64,000 bases of DNA from Paragemmobacter ruber (lineage in GTDB: Bacteria > Pseudomonadota > Alphaproteobacteria > Rhodobacterales > Rhodobacteraceae). Both the position numbers and the translations under genes were made by a program. The first letter of the stretch is position 1. The number at the start of each line of letters is the position of its first letter. The stretch spans positions 1,550,001 through 1,614,000 of the forward strand of contig NZ_JAAATW010000001.1 in NCBI RefSeq assembly GCF_009908315.1, given 5' to 3'. Below the pieces are notes generated by a model. That model did not search any database. It worked only from the letters and a program-made list of their open reading frames with translations, and had not been told where the DNA came from. This document shows, piece after piece, positions 9,612 through 17,672 of this stretch.

Positions 9612-9630
9612 TACAGGATACGAACCGCCC

Positions 9631-9906
9631 ATGGCAAATACGGCCCAGTCCAAGAAACGCGCCCGTCAGTCCGAAACCCGCTATGCGGTGAACAAGGCTC
9701 GTCGTTCGCGCATCCGCACCTTCGTGCGCAAGGTGGAAGAGGCTATCGCCTCCGGCAACGCCGAAGCAGCACTCGCCGCTCTCCGTGCCGCCCAGCCCGA
9801 GCTTGACCGTGGCGTGACCAAGGGCATCCTGCATGCCAACACCGTGTCGCGCAAAATGTCGCGTCTCGCTGCGCGCGTGAAGGCTCTGGCGACCCCCGCC
9901 GCCTAA
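9631..9906 (+). CDS. rpsT: 30S ribosomal protein S20
   Basis: A small basic ribosomal protein (91 residues) that binds 16S rRNA early in 30S assembly. It begins [18 protein letters not shown] and continues with the Lys/Arg-rich helices typical of S20. The ATG at 9631 is chosen because S20 proteins begin M-A-N-x-x-S; an upstream in-frame ATG would add an unsupported 18 residues. A strong hairpin terminator follows the stop. Its place upstream of dnaA is a recurrent arrangement in proteobacteria. Confidence 0.97.
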   Translation: MANTAQSKKRARQSETRYAVNKARRSRIRTFVRKVEEAIASGNAEAALAALRAAQPELDRGVTKGILHANTVSRKMSRLAARVKALATPAA

Positions 9907-9930
9907 TCCACACACAGTTTTTCCAACAGA

Positions 9931-9967
9931 CAGGGCGCATCCCGCAGGGGCTGCGCCCTGTTCGTTT
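9931..9967 (+). terminator. Rho-independent terminator of rpsT
   Basis: The stem CAGGGCGCA (9931-9939) pairs perfectly with TGCGCCCTG (9952-9960), followed by TTCGTTTT. It lies 25 bases after the rpsT stop. Confidence 0.8.
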
Positions 9968-10514
9968 TCGGGGCTTCTGAACCCGCCGGTTTTGCGTTTT
10001 CGGCACACGGCGTTGCTCATTTGCAAGGGGTGCCGGATTCGGTTTGGTCATACTTCTGTCAAGCGTGAAGTTCGGTTGCACCCCCGCGTGGCGGCTTGCT
10101 AGCGTCTCCTTGCGATTCACTCTCGTCTTGGGGGACAAAGCGGAATCGCGAACGGATTTCGACAGGTTCGCAAGGCTGCCAAGCGTGTGCTTACGCCGTC
10201 GATTTCTGTTTGCGTTTCAGTTGGTTGTGGTGTCTGCACAGGTTGTGTGGAAATCAGGTCAGGCAGGTTTGGGCCAGATAGTCATCTGGTCTGGCTTTGT
10301 GTGACTTGCCGGTCTTGCAGGCTGGAAATGGGCTCTGGGTGCCCCGGCGAAGGGGTGTGGAAATGGGCTGTTTCCGCAAGGCAAGCGCTGTGCGCAGCCA
10401 TGCGATGAACCCCGGTCGCGGGCGATAGCCCCGGCAGTCATGCCGGTGCAACAACAACAGGCGTGCCGGATCTGCCACAGGTTCAGAAGCACGCCGCCGC
10501 ACGGGTCAGGAAGA
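9968..10514 (+). promoter_or_regulatory. dnaA leader region with DnaA-box-like repeats
   Basis: No gene is supported in this stretch of more than 500 bases. It contains the 9-mer TGTGGAAAT twice (10246-10254, 10356-10364), which shares the TGTGGA core of the DnaA box complement. It also has the direct repeat TGGAAATGGGCT (10323-10334, 10358-10369) and a CCAGAT-AGTC-ATCTGG hairpin (10274-10289). A near-consensus box, TAATCCACA, overlaps the rpsT stop at 9904-9912. These features suit autoregulation of dnaA. I do not see the AT-rich unwinding element that would make this a convincing replication origin. Confidence 0.45.
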
Positions 10515-11888
10515 ATGACGAACGAGACTTGGGGTTTGGTCCGCGAGGAACTGATCAAGAGGGTTGGCCGCAATAACTATGTAACCTGGATCGAACCGCT
10601 CAAATTCTCCGACCTCAAGCACGGGGTCGCCCGCTTTGAAGTGCCGACCTCGTTCTTCGGCGATTGGGTGTCCCGCAACTTCTCTGACCATATCCGCGCG
10701 CAGTTGAACACGGCGGGCGCACAGGTCGAACGGGTGGAGTTTGCCGTGGCCAACCGCCCCTCTGCCCCCGAAGCGGCTGTTGCGCCCCGTCCTGCTGCGG
10801 CGGCGCAGCGCACCCGTTCCGCCACCCGCAGCGCGGATCTTGAAGAGGTGCCCGGTGCGCCGCTCGATGCACGCTTCACCTTCGATTCCTTCGTCGTGGG
10901 CAAACCCAACGAACTCGCTCACGCCGCCGCCCGCCGCGTGGCCGAAGGGGGCCCCGTCAGCTTCAACCCACTTTTCCTCTATGGCGGCGTGGGGCTCGGC
11001 AAGACGCACCTGATGCACGCCATCGCGCATGAACTGCAGAACCGCCAGCCGCATCTGCGGGTGCTCTACCTGTCTGCCGAACAGTTCATGTATCGCTTCG
11101 TGCAGGCCCTGCGCGAACGCCAGATCATGGATTTCAAGGAACTGTTCCGCTCTGTCGATGTGCTGATGGTCGATGACGTGCAGTTCATCGCCGGCAAGGA
11201 CAGCACGCAGGAAGAGTTCTTCCACACCTTCAACGCGCTGGTCGATCAGAACAAGCAGATCGTCATCTCCGCCGACCGCGCCCCGGGCGAGATCAAGGAT
11301 CTCGAAGAGCGGATCAAGTCGCGTCTGCAATGCGGCCTTGTGGTGGACCTGCACCCGACCGATTACGAACTGCGTCTGGGCATCCTGCAGCAGAAGGTGG
11401 AACTCTACCGCAGCCAGTATCGTGGCCTTGTCCTGTCGGACGGGGTGCTGGAATTCCTCGCCCATCGCATCACCACGAATGTCCGCGTTCTCGAAGGCGC
11501 GCTCACCCGCCTCTTCGCCTTTGCCTCGCTGGTGGGGCGCGAGATCACGCTGGAACTGACGCAGGATTGCCTGGCCGATATCCTGCGCGCGTCTGACCGC
11601 AAGCTCACGATCGAAGAGATCCAGCGCAAGGTGGCGGAACATTACAACATCCGCCTGTCCGATATGATCGGGCCAAAGCGCAACCGCACGATCGCGCGCC
11701 CGCGTCAGGTGGCGATGTATCTGGCCAAGCACCTCACCCCGCGCAGCCTGCCGGAAATCGGGCGCCGCTTCGGGGGGCGTGACCACACCACCATCATGCA
11801 TGGTGTCCGCAAGATCGAAGAGCTCATGGCCACCGACAGCCAGCTCAACGACGATCTGCAACTCCTCCGCCGTCAGCTTCAGGGCTGA
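10515..11888 (+). CDS. dnaA: Chromosomal replication initiator DnaA
   Basis: An AAA+ ATPase of 457 residues that binds DnaA boxes and opens the origin. Domain I is at the N-terminus (WGLVREELIKRVG), followed by a short Ala/Pro linker. Domain III has Walker A GGVGLGKT at about residues 157-164 and Walker B VLMVDDVQFIAGK. The domain IV helix-turn-helix signature RFGGRDHTTIMHGVRK sits near the C-terminus. The ATG at 10515, with an AGGA ribosome site just upstream, gives the standard N-terminus. A long leader precedes it, and a converging gene starts 22 bases after the stop. Confidence 0.98.
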   Translation: MTNETWGLVREELIKRVGRNNYVTWIEPLKFSDLKHGVARFEVPTSFFGDWVSRNFSDHIRAQLNTAGAQVERVEFAVANRPSAPEAAVAPRPAAAAQRTRSATRSADLEEVPGAPLDARFTFDSFVVGKPNELAHAAARRVAEGGPVSFNPLFLYGGVGLGKTHLMHAIAHELQNRQPHLRVLYLSAEQFMYRFVQALRERQIMDFKELFRSVDVLMVDDVQFIAGKDSTQEEFFHTFNALVDQNKQIVISADRAPGEIKDLEERIKSRLQCGLVVDLHPTDYELRLGILQQKVELYRSQYRGLVLSDGVLEFLAHRITTNVRVLEGALTRLFAFASLVGREITLELTQDCLADILRASDRKLTIEEIQRKVAEHYNIRLSDMIGPKRNRTIARPRQVAMYLAKHLTPRSLPEIGRRFGGRDHTTIMHGVRKIEELMATDSQLNDDLQLLRRQLQG

Positions 11889-11909
11889 CGGCAGGGCTTT
11901 CGTCGCCGA

Positions 11910-12431
11910 TCAGGCCGGGATCGCCTCTTTCGCAGCGCGCCGCCGCGCCACCAGCCCGGCCACGCCCAGCGCCGTCAGCAGCAGCGGCAGCGTGCCACCA
12001 ATCGGAACCACCGAAACGCCAAGCCTTGCCGCGTCTTCAATCAACTCGCTGCGCGTCACCCCTTCCGTCTTGAAGATCCTAGGGAAGCCGTCAGGGCTAT
12101 AGGTGATCGTCGCGTCGGCATAGCTTTCCAGATAGCTGGTGACGCTCAGAAACGCCGGACCTGTCACGCTGAATGTCCAATCGAAGGTGAACAGGTTGTT
12201 GGCCGGAAAGGGAAAGCCGAACCTGCCAAAGTAATCCCCATTCACCCCATCGTTGACCAGCAAATTCAGGATGTAAAAGTCATACCCGTCCAGCAGGTCA
12301 ACCGGGCCGGCGTCATAGGTATAGGTGTAGCTCTGGCCTGCCAGAACACTCGTCGGTCCCGTGATGATCGCGGCCTGTGCCTGCGACCCCATCAGCGCCA
12401 ATGCCGCCAGCATTCCCAAAACTTTCCGCAT
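11910..12431 (-). CDS. Exported protein with VPLPA/PEP-CTERM-like C-terminal sorting signal
   Basis: A 173-residue exported protein of unknown function. It starts with a signal peptide (MRKVLGMLAALALMGSQAQA). It ends with a tripartite C-terminal signal: VVPIGGTLP, a hydrophobic helix LLLTALGVAGLVA, then RRRAAK. This arrangement resembles the VPLPA/PEP-CTERM tags that are processed by exosortase-type enzymes in Rhodobacterales. The middle is rich in Tyr, Phe, Thr and Gly and looks beta-stranded. No exosortase is in the window. It converges on dnaA. Confidence 0.7.
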   Translation of the reverse strand: MRKVLGMLAALALMGSQAQAAIITGPTSVLAGQSYTYTYDAGPVDLLDGYDFYILNLLVNDGVNGDYFGRFGFPFPANNLFTFDWTFSVTGPAFLSVTSYLESYADATITYSPDGFPRIFKTEGVTRSELIEDAARLGVSVVPIGGTLPLLLTALGVAGLVARRRAAKEAIPA

Positions 12432-12556
12432 CGGTCCAATCCCTGCTTAAACCCAAGGCCCGATTTTGCGCCCGTGGCTGTGGCGTTTCAATCAAGATTA
12501 ACAGAGTCACCGGGAGTCCGGCCATCTTTTAGCCATATTTCGTATCTGACCTGCTG

Positions 12557-12579
12557 CCGTGGCGCGGCTCCGGCCACGG
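12557..12579 (-). terminator. Hairpin downstream of the ABC permease genes
   Basis: CCGTGGC (12557-12563) and GCCACGG (12573-12579) form a 7-base stem, about 100 bases past the end of the minus-strand permease operon. There is no clear T tract, so it is only a possible terminator. I see no gene in the surrounding 12432-12676. Confidence 0.3.
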
Positions 12580-12676
12580 ATGCAACCGCAGGTTACTCCA
12601 AGCCGGTCCACTGCCCGCGTCGCAGGCGCCCTTCGTGGCGAATCGGTCCCCGTTCCGGACCCAACTCCAACCGGGA

Positions 12677-13474
12677 TCACGCGCGCATCGCGAAGCCCCG
12701 CGCGATGTGGTTGCGGACGAACCAGATCATCCCCAGGCCGGGGATCAGCGATACCACCGTCATCGCCATGACCAGCCCGATATCCGTCTGGAAGCCGAAC
12801 AGCGCATTGATCGCCATTGTGATGGGCTTGCCCGCCGTCACCGTCAGGATGCGTGCAAACACCACCTCCACCCACGAGAACAGGAAACAGAAGAACGCCG
12901 CCACCCCGATCCCCGGCGCGATCGCCGGGACCAGCAGCCGCAGGATGAAGGACGGCAGCGAATGGCCGTCCAGAAACGCAGTCTCGTCAAACTCGCGCGG
13001 TACGGCGGAAATGAAACTCTCAAGGATCCAGATCGCGATGGGCAGGTTGAACAGGCAATGCACCAGCGCGATGCCGACCGGCGAATTCACCAGCCCCAGA
13101 TTGGCGAAAAGGATGAAGATCGGCAGCGAAAGCACCACCGGCGGCGTCACCCGGAACGCCAGCAGCAGGAACAGGAAATGCCGATCCCCGGCAAACCTGT
13201 AGCGCGACAGCGCATAGGCCGCGGGCAGCCCCGCCCCGATACACAGCGCGACATTCAGCAGCACATAGATCAACGAATTCAGGATCGATTCCCGCAGCGC
13301 GGGTTCGGCCAGAATGTTGCGATAGTTGATCAGGCTCCACTGCCCCTCCACCATCCCCTCGCGCGGGAGGGTGGACATAAAGCTCAGAACAAAGGTCTGC
13401 GCCAAAGGCAGCAGGATGAACAGCGCAAGCAGGGCGAAAACGGCCAGCCGCAGGATCAGGCCCCCCATCGTCAT
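12677..13474 (-). CDS. ABC transporter permease, MalG-like (CUT1 sugar type)
   Basis: The second inner-membrane permease of a sugar-type ABC importer (265 residues, about six membrane helices). The cytoplasmic loop that contacts the ATPase is visible as FDETAFLDGHSLPSFILRLLVP, a degenerate EAA motif with the conserved DG. The C-terminal region (TAGKPITMAINALFGF) resembles MalG-family proteins. Its ATG overlaps the stop of the upstream permease as ATGA. No ATP-binding or solute-binding gene is nearby, so the substrate is unknown; polyols, glycerol or oligosaccharides are possible. Confidence 0.85.
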   Translation of the reverse strand: MTMGGLILRLAVFALLALFILLPLAQTFVLSFMSTLPREGMVEGQWSLINYRNILAEPALRESILNSLIYVLLNVALCIGAGLPAAYALSRYRFAGDRHFLFLLLAFRVTPPVVLSLPIFILFANLGLVNSPVGIALVHCLFNLPIAIWILESFISAVPREFDETAFLDGHSLPSFILRLLVPAIAPGIGVAAFFCFLFSWVEVVFARILTVTAGKPITMAINALFGFQTDIGLVMAMTVVSLIPGLGMIWFVRNHIARGFAMRA

Positions 13475-14331
13475 GCCTCCTGCCGCGACAGGCCGCTGAT
13501 CCGCACAAAGGCCCAGACCACCGTGATCACGATCAGGAAATAGACCATCGACCGCGCCGCCGCCGACCCATAGCTGAACCCCTTGATCTCTTCCCCAAGG
13601 TCGATGGCCAGGAAATGCGTCGCCATGTCCGGCCCGCCCGCGTTGATGGCGAAGGCCTCGGTGTAGATCATGAAACTGTCCACAAAGCGCAAAAGCAGCA
13701 CGATTCCCAGCGGCGCCGCGATCTTGGGCAATTCGATGAACCGAAACACCGCCACCCGCGACGCCCCGTCAATAGCCGCCGCGCGATAGTAATCCGGCGA
13801 TATCCCCGACAATCCCGCATAGGCAAGGATCACCACCAGCCCGATCCAGTGCCACGTGTCCATCACCACCAGCAGCACCCATGTCTGCCACGCGGTGAAC
13901 TTCCAGTCGAACACCACCCCCGCCGCCGCCAGCGCCCGCCCCACGATCCCCGTGGCCGGGTCGATCAGGCCTAGCCACATCATCGCGATCATGTTCCACG
14001 GCACCACAAGCGGCAGCGCCACCAGCATCAGCAGCATCACCGCCCAGCGCCCCGTCCGCCGCACCAGCAGCGCCAGCCCCACCCCAAGCGGCACCTGCAC
14101 CGACAGCACCACCGCCGCGAACAGCAGGCTCCGCAGCAGGCTCGCATGGAACCGGTCCGAGGTGATGATCTCCTCATACCATTCCGCGCCCACCCAATGC
14201 ACATCGGCCAGCGAAAAGATATCATGCAGCGAATAGTTGAAAACCGCGATCAGCGGGACCACGCCAATAAAACCCATAAGCCCCGCCGCAGGCAGCAACA
14301 GCAGCCACGCCTCATTCCGATAAGGTTTCAT
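13471..14331 (-). CDS. ABC transporter permease, MalF-like (CUT1 sugar type)
   Basis: The partner permease (286 residues, about six membrane helices). The EAA loop is clear in YYRAAAIDGASRVAVFRFIE followed by LPKIAAPLG. The N-terminal helix (AWLLLLPAAGLMGFIGVVPL) is typical of MalF/UgpA-type subunits without the large extra periplasmic domain. It is the first gene of a two-gene operon. A complete importer would need a binding protein and ATPase from elsewhere. The upstream gene points the other way. Confidence 0.85.
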   Translation of the reverse strand: MKPYRNEAWLLLLPAAGLMGFIGVVPLIAVFNYSLHDIFSLADVHWVGAEWYEEIITSDRFHASLLRSLLFAAVVLSVQVPLGVGLALLVRRTGRWAVMLLMLVALPLVVPWNMIAMMWLGLIDPATGIVGRALAAAGVVFDWKFTAWQTWVLLVVMDTWHWIGLVVILAYAGLSGISPDYYRAAAIDGASRVAVFRFIELPKIAAPLGIVLLLRFVDSFMIYTEAFAINAGGPDMATHFLAIDLGEEIKGFSYGSAAARSMVYFLIVITVVWAFVRISGLSRQEA

Positions 14332-14526
14332 TCCTGCCCGCCTGCCAATCCCGGGGCAATTCCTGCACGGATCGCCGCGCGGCGCAACGCCCCACCGGCG
14401 CCGCGGCGCCTCGCCTCATGCGACTTTGGTATCGGTGCCGTGCCTCTTGCCTTGCCGGATGCCGCCACGCTTTACTTGAATAATCATCCATCCGTCGGAG
14501 GGATCATCGTCAGGGAGGACAGATCC

Positions 14527-14823
14527 ATGTGTCAGGTTTTCGCGGGGCAGGACCCCGCCCGCTATGAAAGCATCACCCGCCGCCTGCGGCTGAACGGCCA
14601 AAGCACCAGCATCCGGCTGGAACGCGCCTTCTGGGAGATCGTAGATGAAATCGCCGCGGCCGAAGGCAGCACAACCCCCGCCTTCGTGTCCAAACTCCAT
14701 GCCGAGGTTCTGGAACAACGCGGAGAGCCGGAGAACTTCACCTCGCTCCTGCGCTGCGCCTGCCTTGTCCATATGGACCAGCGCGCCCATGTCCGCGCCG
14801 CCCATGCGATGGCTGCCGAATAA
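14527..14823 (+). CDS. Ribbon-helix-helix domain protein
   Basis: A 98-residue protein whose N-terminal part (YESITRRLRLNGQSTSIRLE, then RAFWEIVDEIAAAEG) matches the ribbon-helix-helix fold: a basic beta strand followed by two helices. It resembles the RHH_4 group common in alphaproteobacteria, which are presumed DNA-binding regulators. The start at 14527 gives MCQVFAGQDP. A short inverted repeat lies just past its stop, and a glyoxalase-like gene follows. Its target is not known. Confidence 0.7.
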   Translation: MCQVFAGQDPARYESITRRLRLNGQSTSIRLERAFWEIVDEIAAAEGSTTPAFVSKLHAEVLEQRGEPENFTSLLRCACLVHMDQRAHVRAAHAMAAE

Positions 14824-14833
14824 AAAGTTGCGC

Positions 14834-14851
14834 GTAGTATAGACCTACTAC
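14834..14851. promoter_or_regulatory. Palindromic site GTAGTA-N6-TACTAC
   Basis: A perfect 6-base inverted repeat with a 6-base spacer (TAGACC), 10 bases after the ribbon-helix-helix gene and 68 before the glyoxalase-like gene. It could be an operator, for example for the adjacent regulator, or a small hairpin. It is a sequence observation only. Confidence 0.35.
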
Positions 14852-14918
14852 CAGCGCGGCCCGGAACGACCACAGACTTCTCCTCAGGACAGTCCAGAAG
14901 ACCTGACGGAGGAAGACC

Positions 14919-15314
14919 TTGGCCAAGGCCATTCACAGCATGATCCGCGTGCTTGATGAAGCACGCTCACTCGCATTCTACGAACAGGCCTTCGGCCTGA
15001 AGGTTGCCGACCGTCTGGATTTCGAGACTTTCACCCTGATCTACCTGTCCAACGCCGAAACCGGGTTCGAACTGGAGCTGACGGTCAACAAGGGCAGGAC
15101 AGAGCCTTACAACCTTGGTGATGGCTATGGCCACCTCGCCTTTTCGGTTGCGGATGTGGATGCTGAACACGCCCGCCTCACCGCGGCAGGGCTCGCCCCG
15201 CGCAAGCTCGTGGATTTCGCGCCCGGCGGCACCGTGATCGCGCGCTTCTTCTTCATCGCCGACCCGGACGGATACCAGATCGAGGTTCTGCAAAGGGCCG
15301 GTCGCTACCTTTGA
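14919..15314 (+). CDS. Glyoxalase I-like (VOC superfamily) protein
   Basis: A 131-residue VOC-fold protein resembling lactoylglutathione lyase (GloA), which converts the methylglyoxal-glutathione hemithioacetal to S-lactoylglutathione. The four metal ligands of GloA can be matched: H6 (AIHSMIRV), E53 (FELEL), H72 (YGHLAF) and E122 (YQIEVL). The start is TTG at 14919, backed by GGAGGAAG just upstream. An internal ATG at residue 8 would remove H6, so the TTG start is strongly preferred. It is followed by a GMC oxidoreductase pair after a 72-base gap. Confidence 0.85.
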   Translation: MAKAIHSMIRVLDEARSLAFYEQAFGLKVADRLDFETFTLIYLSNAETGFELELTVNKGRTEPYNLGDGYGHLAFSVADVDAEHARLTAAGLAPRKLVDFAPGGTVIARFFFIADPDGYQIEVLQRAGRYL

Positions 15315-15386
15315 ACGTCGCCCCGCGGCGGGTCAGAGGAACCGCCGCGCGGCCCAAGCTTCACCGTCATTCTCAGGGAGGAGAAA

Positions 15387-15926
15387 ATGACACAACAGTT
15401 GAAGGAACCGGCGCTGAAAAGCCGGGGTATGACGCGCCGCCAGCTACTGTCGCGCTCTGTCGCGGTCGGGGCCAGCTTTGTCGTCGGCGCGGGCTTCGTC
15501 GCCTCTGGCAATGCCGCCTGGGCGATGGAAACCACCGCGATCAAGCCCGAATCCATGGCCACGCTCATCCAGATGGCGCGCGATATCTACCCGCATGATC
15601 AGGTGGGCGATGAATTCTACGCCACCGCCGTCAAGGGCTATGACAGCGCTGAAAACGCCGAACAGGTCGAGGCCGGGATCACCGAACTCAACGCCGCTGC
15701 CGCCGCTGCCGGCCATGCCGACTATCTGTCGATCGGCTGGGAGGAAGACCGCGTTGCCGTGCTCAAGGCCATCGAAGGCACCCCCTTCTTCCAGACCGTG
15801 CGCGCAGGTCTCGTGACCGGTCTCTATAACCAGAAAGCCCTGTGGCCGATCTTTGGCTATGAGGGCGAAAGCTTCTCGCTCGGTGGCTACATCGAGCGTG
15901 GCTTTGATGACATCAACTGGCTGTAA
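15387..15926 (+). CDS. Tat-exported small subunit of a GMC dehydrogenase (gluconate 2-dehydrogenase subunit 3-like)
   Basis: A 179-residue protein with a twin-arginine signal: MTRRQLLSRS, then a hydrophobic stretch (VAVGASFVVGAGFVASG) and AWA cleavage site at about residue 46. The mature part (MATLIQMARDIYPHDQVGDE, then FYATAVKGYD) resembles the gamma subunit of FAD-dependent gluconate/sorbitol-type dehydrogenases. It probably carries the folded catalytic partner through the Tat pathway, since the large subunit has no signal. AGGGAGGAG gives a strong ribosome site. The large subunit follows after 14 bases. Confidence 0.85.
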   Translation: MTQQLKEPALKSRGMTRRQLLSRSVAVGASFVVGAGFVASGNAAWAMETTAIKPESMATLIQMARDIYPHDQVGDEFYATAVKGYDSAENAEQVEAGITELNAAAAAAGHADYLSIGWEEDRVAVLKAIEGTPFFQTVRAGLVTGLYNQKALWPIFGYEGESFSLGGYIERGFDDINWL

Positions 15927-15940
15927 GAGGGGGCGATCCA

Positions 15941-17512
15941 ATGGTTGCGAAGTTTGACCTGACCGACGACTCCGTGGTCGTCATCATCGGCACCGGCGCG
16001 GGCGGCGGTGTGCTGGCCAACGAACTGGCGCAAAAGGGCGTCAAGGTCGTGGCGCTGGAAGCGGGCGGTCGCTATCTGCCCGAAGATTACCTGAACGACG
16101 AATGGGACAGCTTCTCCCAACTCGCGTGGCTCGACACCCGCACCACCAGCGGCACATGGCGCGTGGCCAAGGATTTCGCCGGGCTTCCGGCCTGGATCGT
16201 CAAGGCCGTGGGCGGCACCACCACCCACTGGGCGGGCGCTTCGATCCGTTTTCAGGAACATGAATGGAAGGCGCTGACCACTTACGGCAAGGTCGAAGGC
16301 GCCAGTCTGCTCGATTGGCCCATCGACGCCGCCGAAATGGCCCCCTGGTATGACAAGGCCGAAGAAAAGCTGGGCGTCACCCGCACCGGCAACCGTCCCG
16401 GCCTTCCCGGCAACAACAACTACAAGGTCTTTGAAAAAGGCGCCCTCGCGCTGGGCTACAAAGAGGTCAGCACCGGCCGCATGGCCATCCAGTCCTCCAA
16501 CGAAACCGGCAGCCGGATCGCCTGCCAGCAGACCGGCTTCTGCTTCCAGGGCTGCAAATGGGGGGCGAAATGGTCCGCCGCCTATACCGACATCCCGGAA
16601 GGTGAGGCGACCGGCAACCTCGAGGTGCGCGAACGGTCCCACGTCGCCCGCATCCTGCACAATGACGCGGGCAAGGTGACGGGTGTCGAATACTTCGACA
16701 AGGACGGCAACCTGCAGTTCCAGGCTGCGCGCATCGTCTGCGTGGCGGGCAACACCTTCGAATCGCCGCGCCTCCTGCTGAACTCGGCCTCGTCGATGTT
16801 CCCCAACGGGCTTGCCAACTCGTCCGATCAGGTGGGCCGCAACTACATGCGCCACACCACCGGGTCGGTCTACGGCATCTTCGACAAACCCGTCCGCATG
16901 TGGCGTGGCACCACCATGGCCGGCATCGTTCAGGATGAAGCGCGCCACGATCCGTCGCGCGGCTTCGTTGGTGGCTATGAGCTGGAAACGCTGGCGCTGG
17001 GCCTGCCCTTCATGGCGGCCTTCCTGAACCCTGGCGCATGGGGCCGTGGCTTCACCACCGCGCTCGACCATTACGAAAACATGGCCGGGATGTGGATCGT
17101 GGGCGAAGACATGCCGCAATCCACCAACCGCGTCACCCTGTCGGATGCGACCGATCAGTATGGGCTCAAGGTCGCCAACGTGCATTTCGATGATCACCCG
17201 AACGACATCGCGATGCGCAACCACGCCTACAAGCAGGGCATGGCCATCTATGATGCTGTGGGCGCGACCCGGTCCTTCCCGACGCCGCCCTATCCTTCGA
17301 CGCACAACCTCGGCACCAACCGCATGTCGGAACGGCCCGAGGATGGCGTCTGCAACAAATGGGGCCAGACGCATGACATCGCGAACCTGTTCATCTCGGA
17401 CGGCTCGCAGTTCACCACCGGCGCGGCAGAGAACCCCACGCTCACCATCGTTGCGCTGGCCATCCGTCAGGCCGATCACATCGCCCGCGAGATGAGCGCA
17501 GGCAACATCTGA
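15941..17512 (+). CDS. GMC-family FAD-dependent oxidoreductase, large subunit
   Basis: The catalytic flavoprotein of a periplasmic dehydrogenase (523 residues). The FAD-binding Rossmann motif is at residues 13-23 (VVIIGTGAGGG), followed by VVALEAGGRY. The C-terminal GMC region has THNLGTNRM, LFISDGSQFTTGAAENPTLT and a final helix. It has no signal peptide, consistent with co-export with the Tat-tagged small subunit immediately upstream. Relatives oxidise sugars, sugar acids or polyols and pass electrons to a cytochrome c subunit, but no cytochrome gene is adjacent. The substrate is unknown. Confidence 0.9.
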   Translation: MVAKFDLTDDSVVVIIGTGAGGGVLANELAQKGVKVVALEAGGRYLPEDYLNDEWDSFSQLAWLDTRTTSGTWRVAKDFAGLPAWIVKAVGGTTTHWAGASIRFQEHEWKALTTYGKVEGASLLDWPIDAAEMAPWYDKAEEKLGVTRTGNRPGLPGNNNYKVFEKGALALGYKEVSTGRMAIQSSNETGSRIACQQTGFCFQGCKWGAKWSAAYTDIPEGEATGNLEVRERSHVARILHNDAGKVTGVEYFDKDGNLQFQAARIVCVAGNTFESPRLLLNSASSMFPNGLANSSDQVGRNYMRHTTGSVYGIFDKPVRMWRGTTMAGIVQDEARHDPSRGFVGGYELETLALGLPFMAAFLNPGAWGRGFTTALDHYENMAGMWIVGEDMPQSTNRVTLSDATDQYGLKVANVHFDDHPNDIAMRNHAYKQGMAIYDAVGATRSFPTPPYPSTHNLGTNRMSERPEDGVCNKWGQTHDIANLFISDGSQFTTGAAENPTLTIVALAIRQADHIAREMSAGNI

Positions 17513-17531
17513 CCACGCCTGTCACAGCGGA

Positions 17532-17559
17532 AAGGGCGGCCCCGTCGTGGGCCGCCCTT
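17532..17559 (+). terminator. Terminator hairpin after the GMC operon
   Basis: AAGGGCGGCCC (17532-17542) and GGGCCGCCCTT (17549-17559) pair over 11 bases with a 6-base loop, 20 bases after the GMC stop. Only a weak T-rich tail follows. Nothing else is seen between 17513 and 17672. Confidence 0.65.
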
Positions 17560-17672
17560 ATCCGTTTCCGACCGACACATGGTTAATTTCCCGGACACCC
17601 GCCGTTCGCGGCGTGCATACACTTTGCTGCACGCCCGTCTGCACCCTTTCCTGCCACCGCTGGAATCGATGA

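Noticed and set aside
9968-10514. Replication origin in the dnaA leader
   Set aside because: Some DnaA-box-like sites exist, but there is no AT-rich unwinding region or tight box cluster, so origin status is not claimed.
15887-17479. A 530-residue minus-strand frame opposite the GMC gene
   Set aside because: Shadow of a well-supported flavoprotein gene; no ribosome site or family match.
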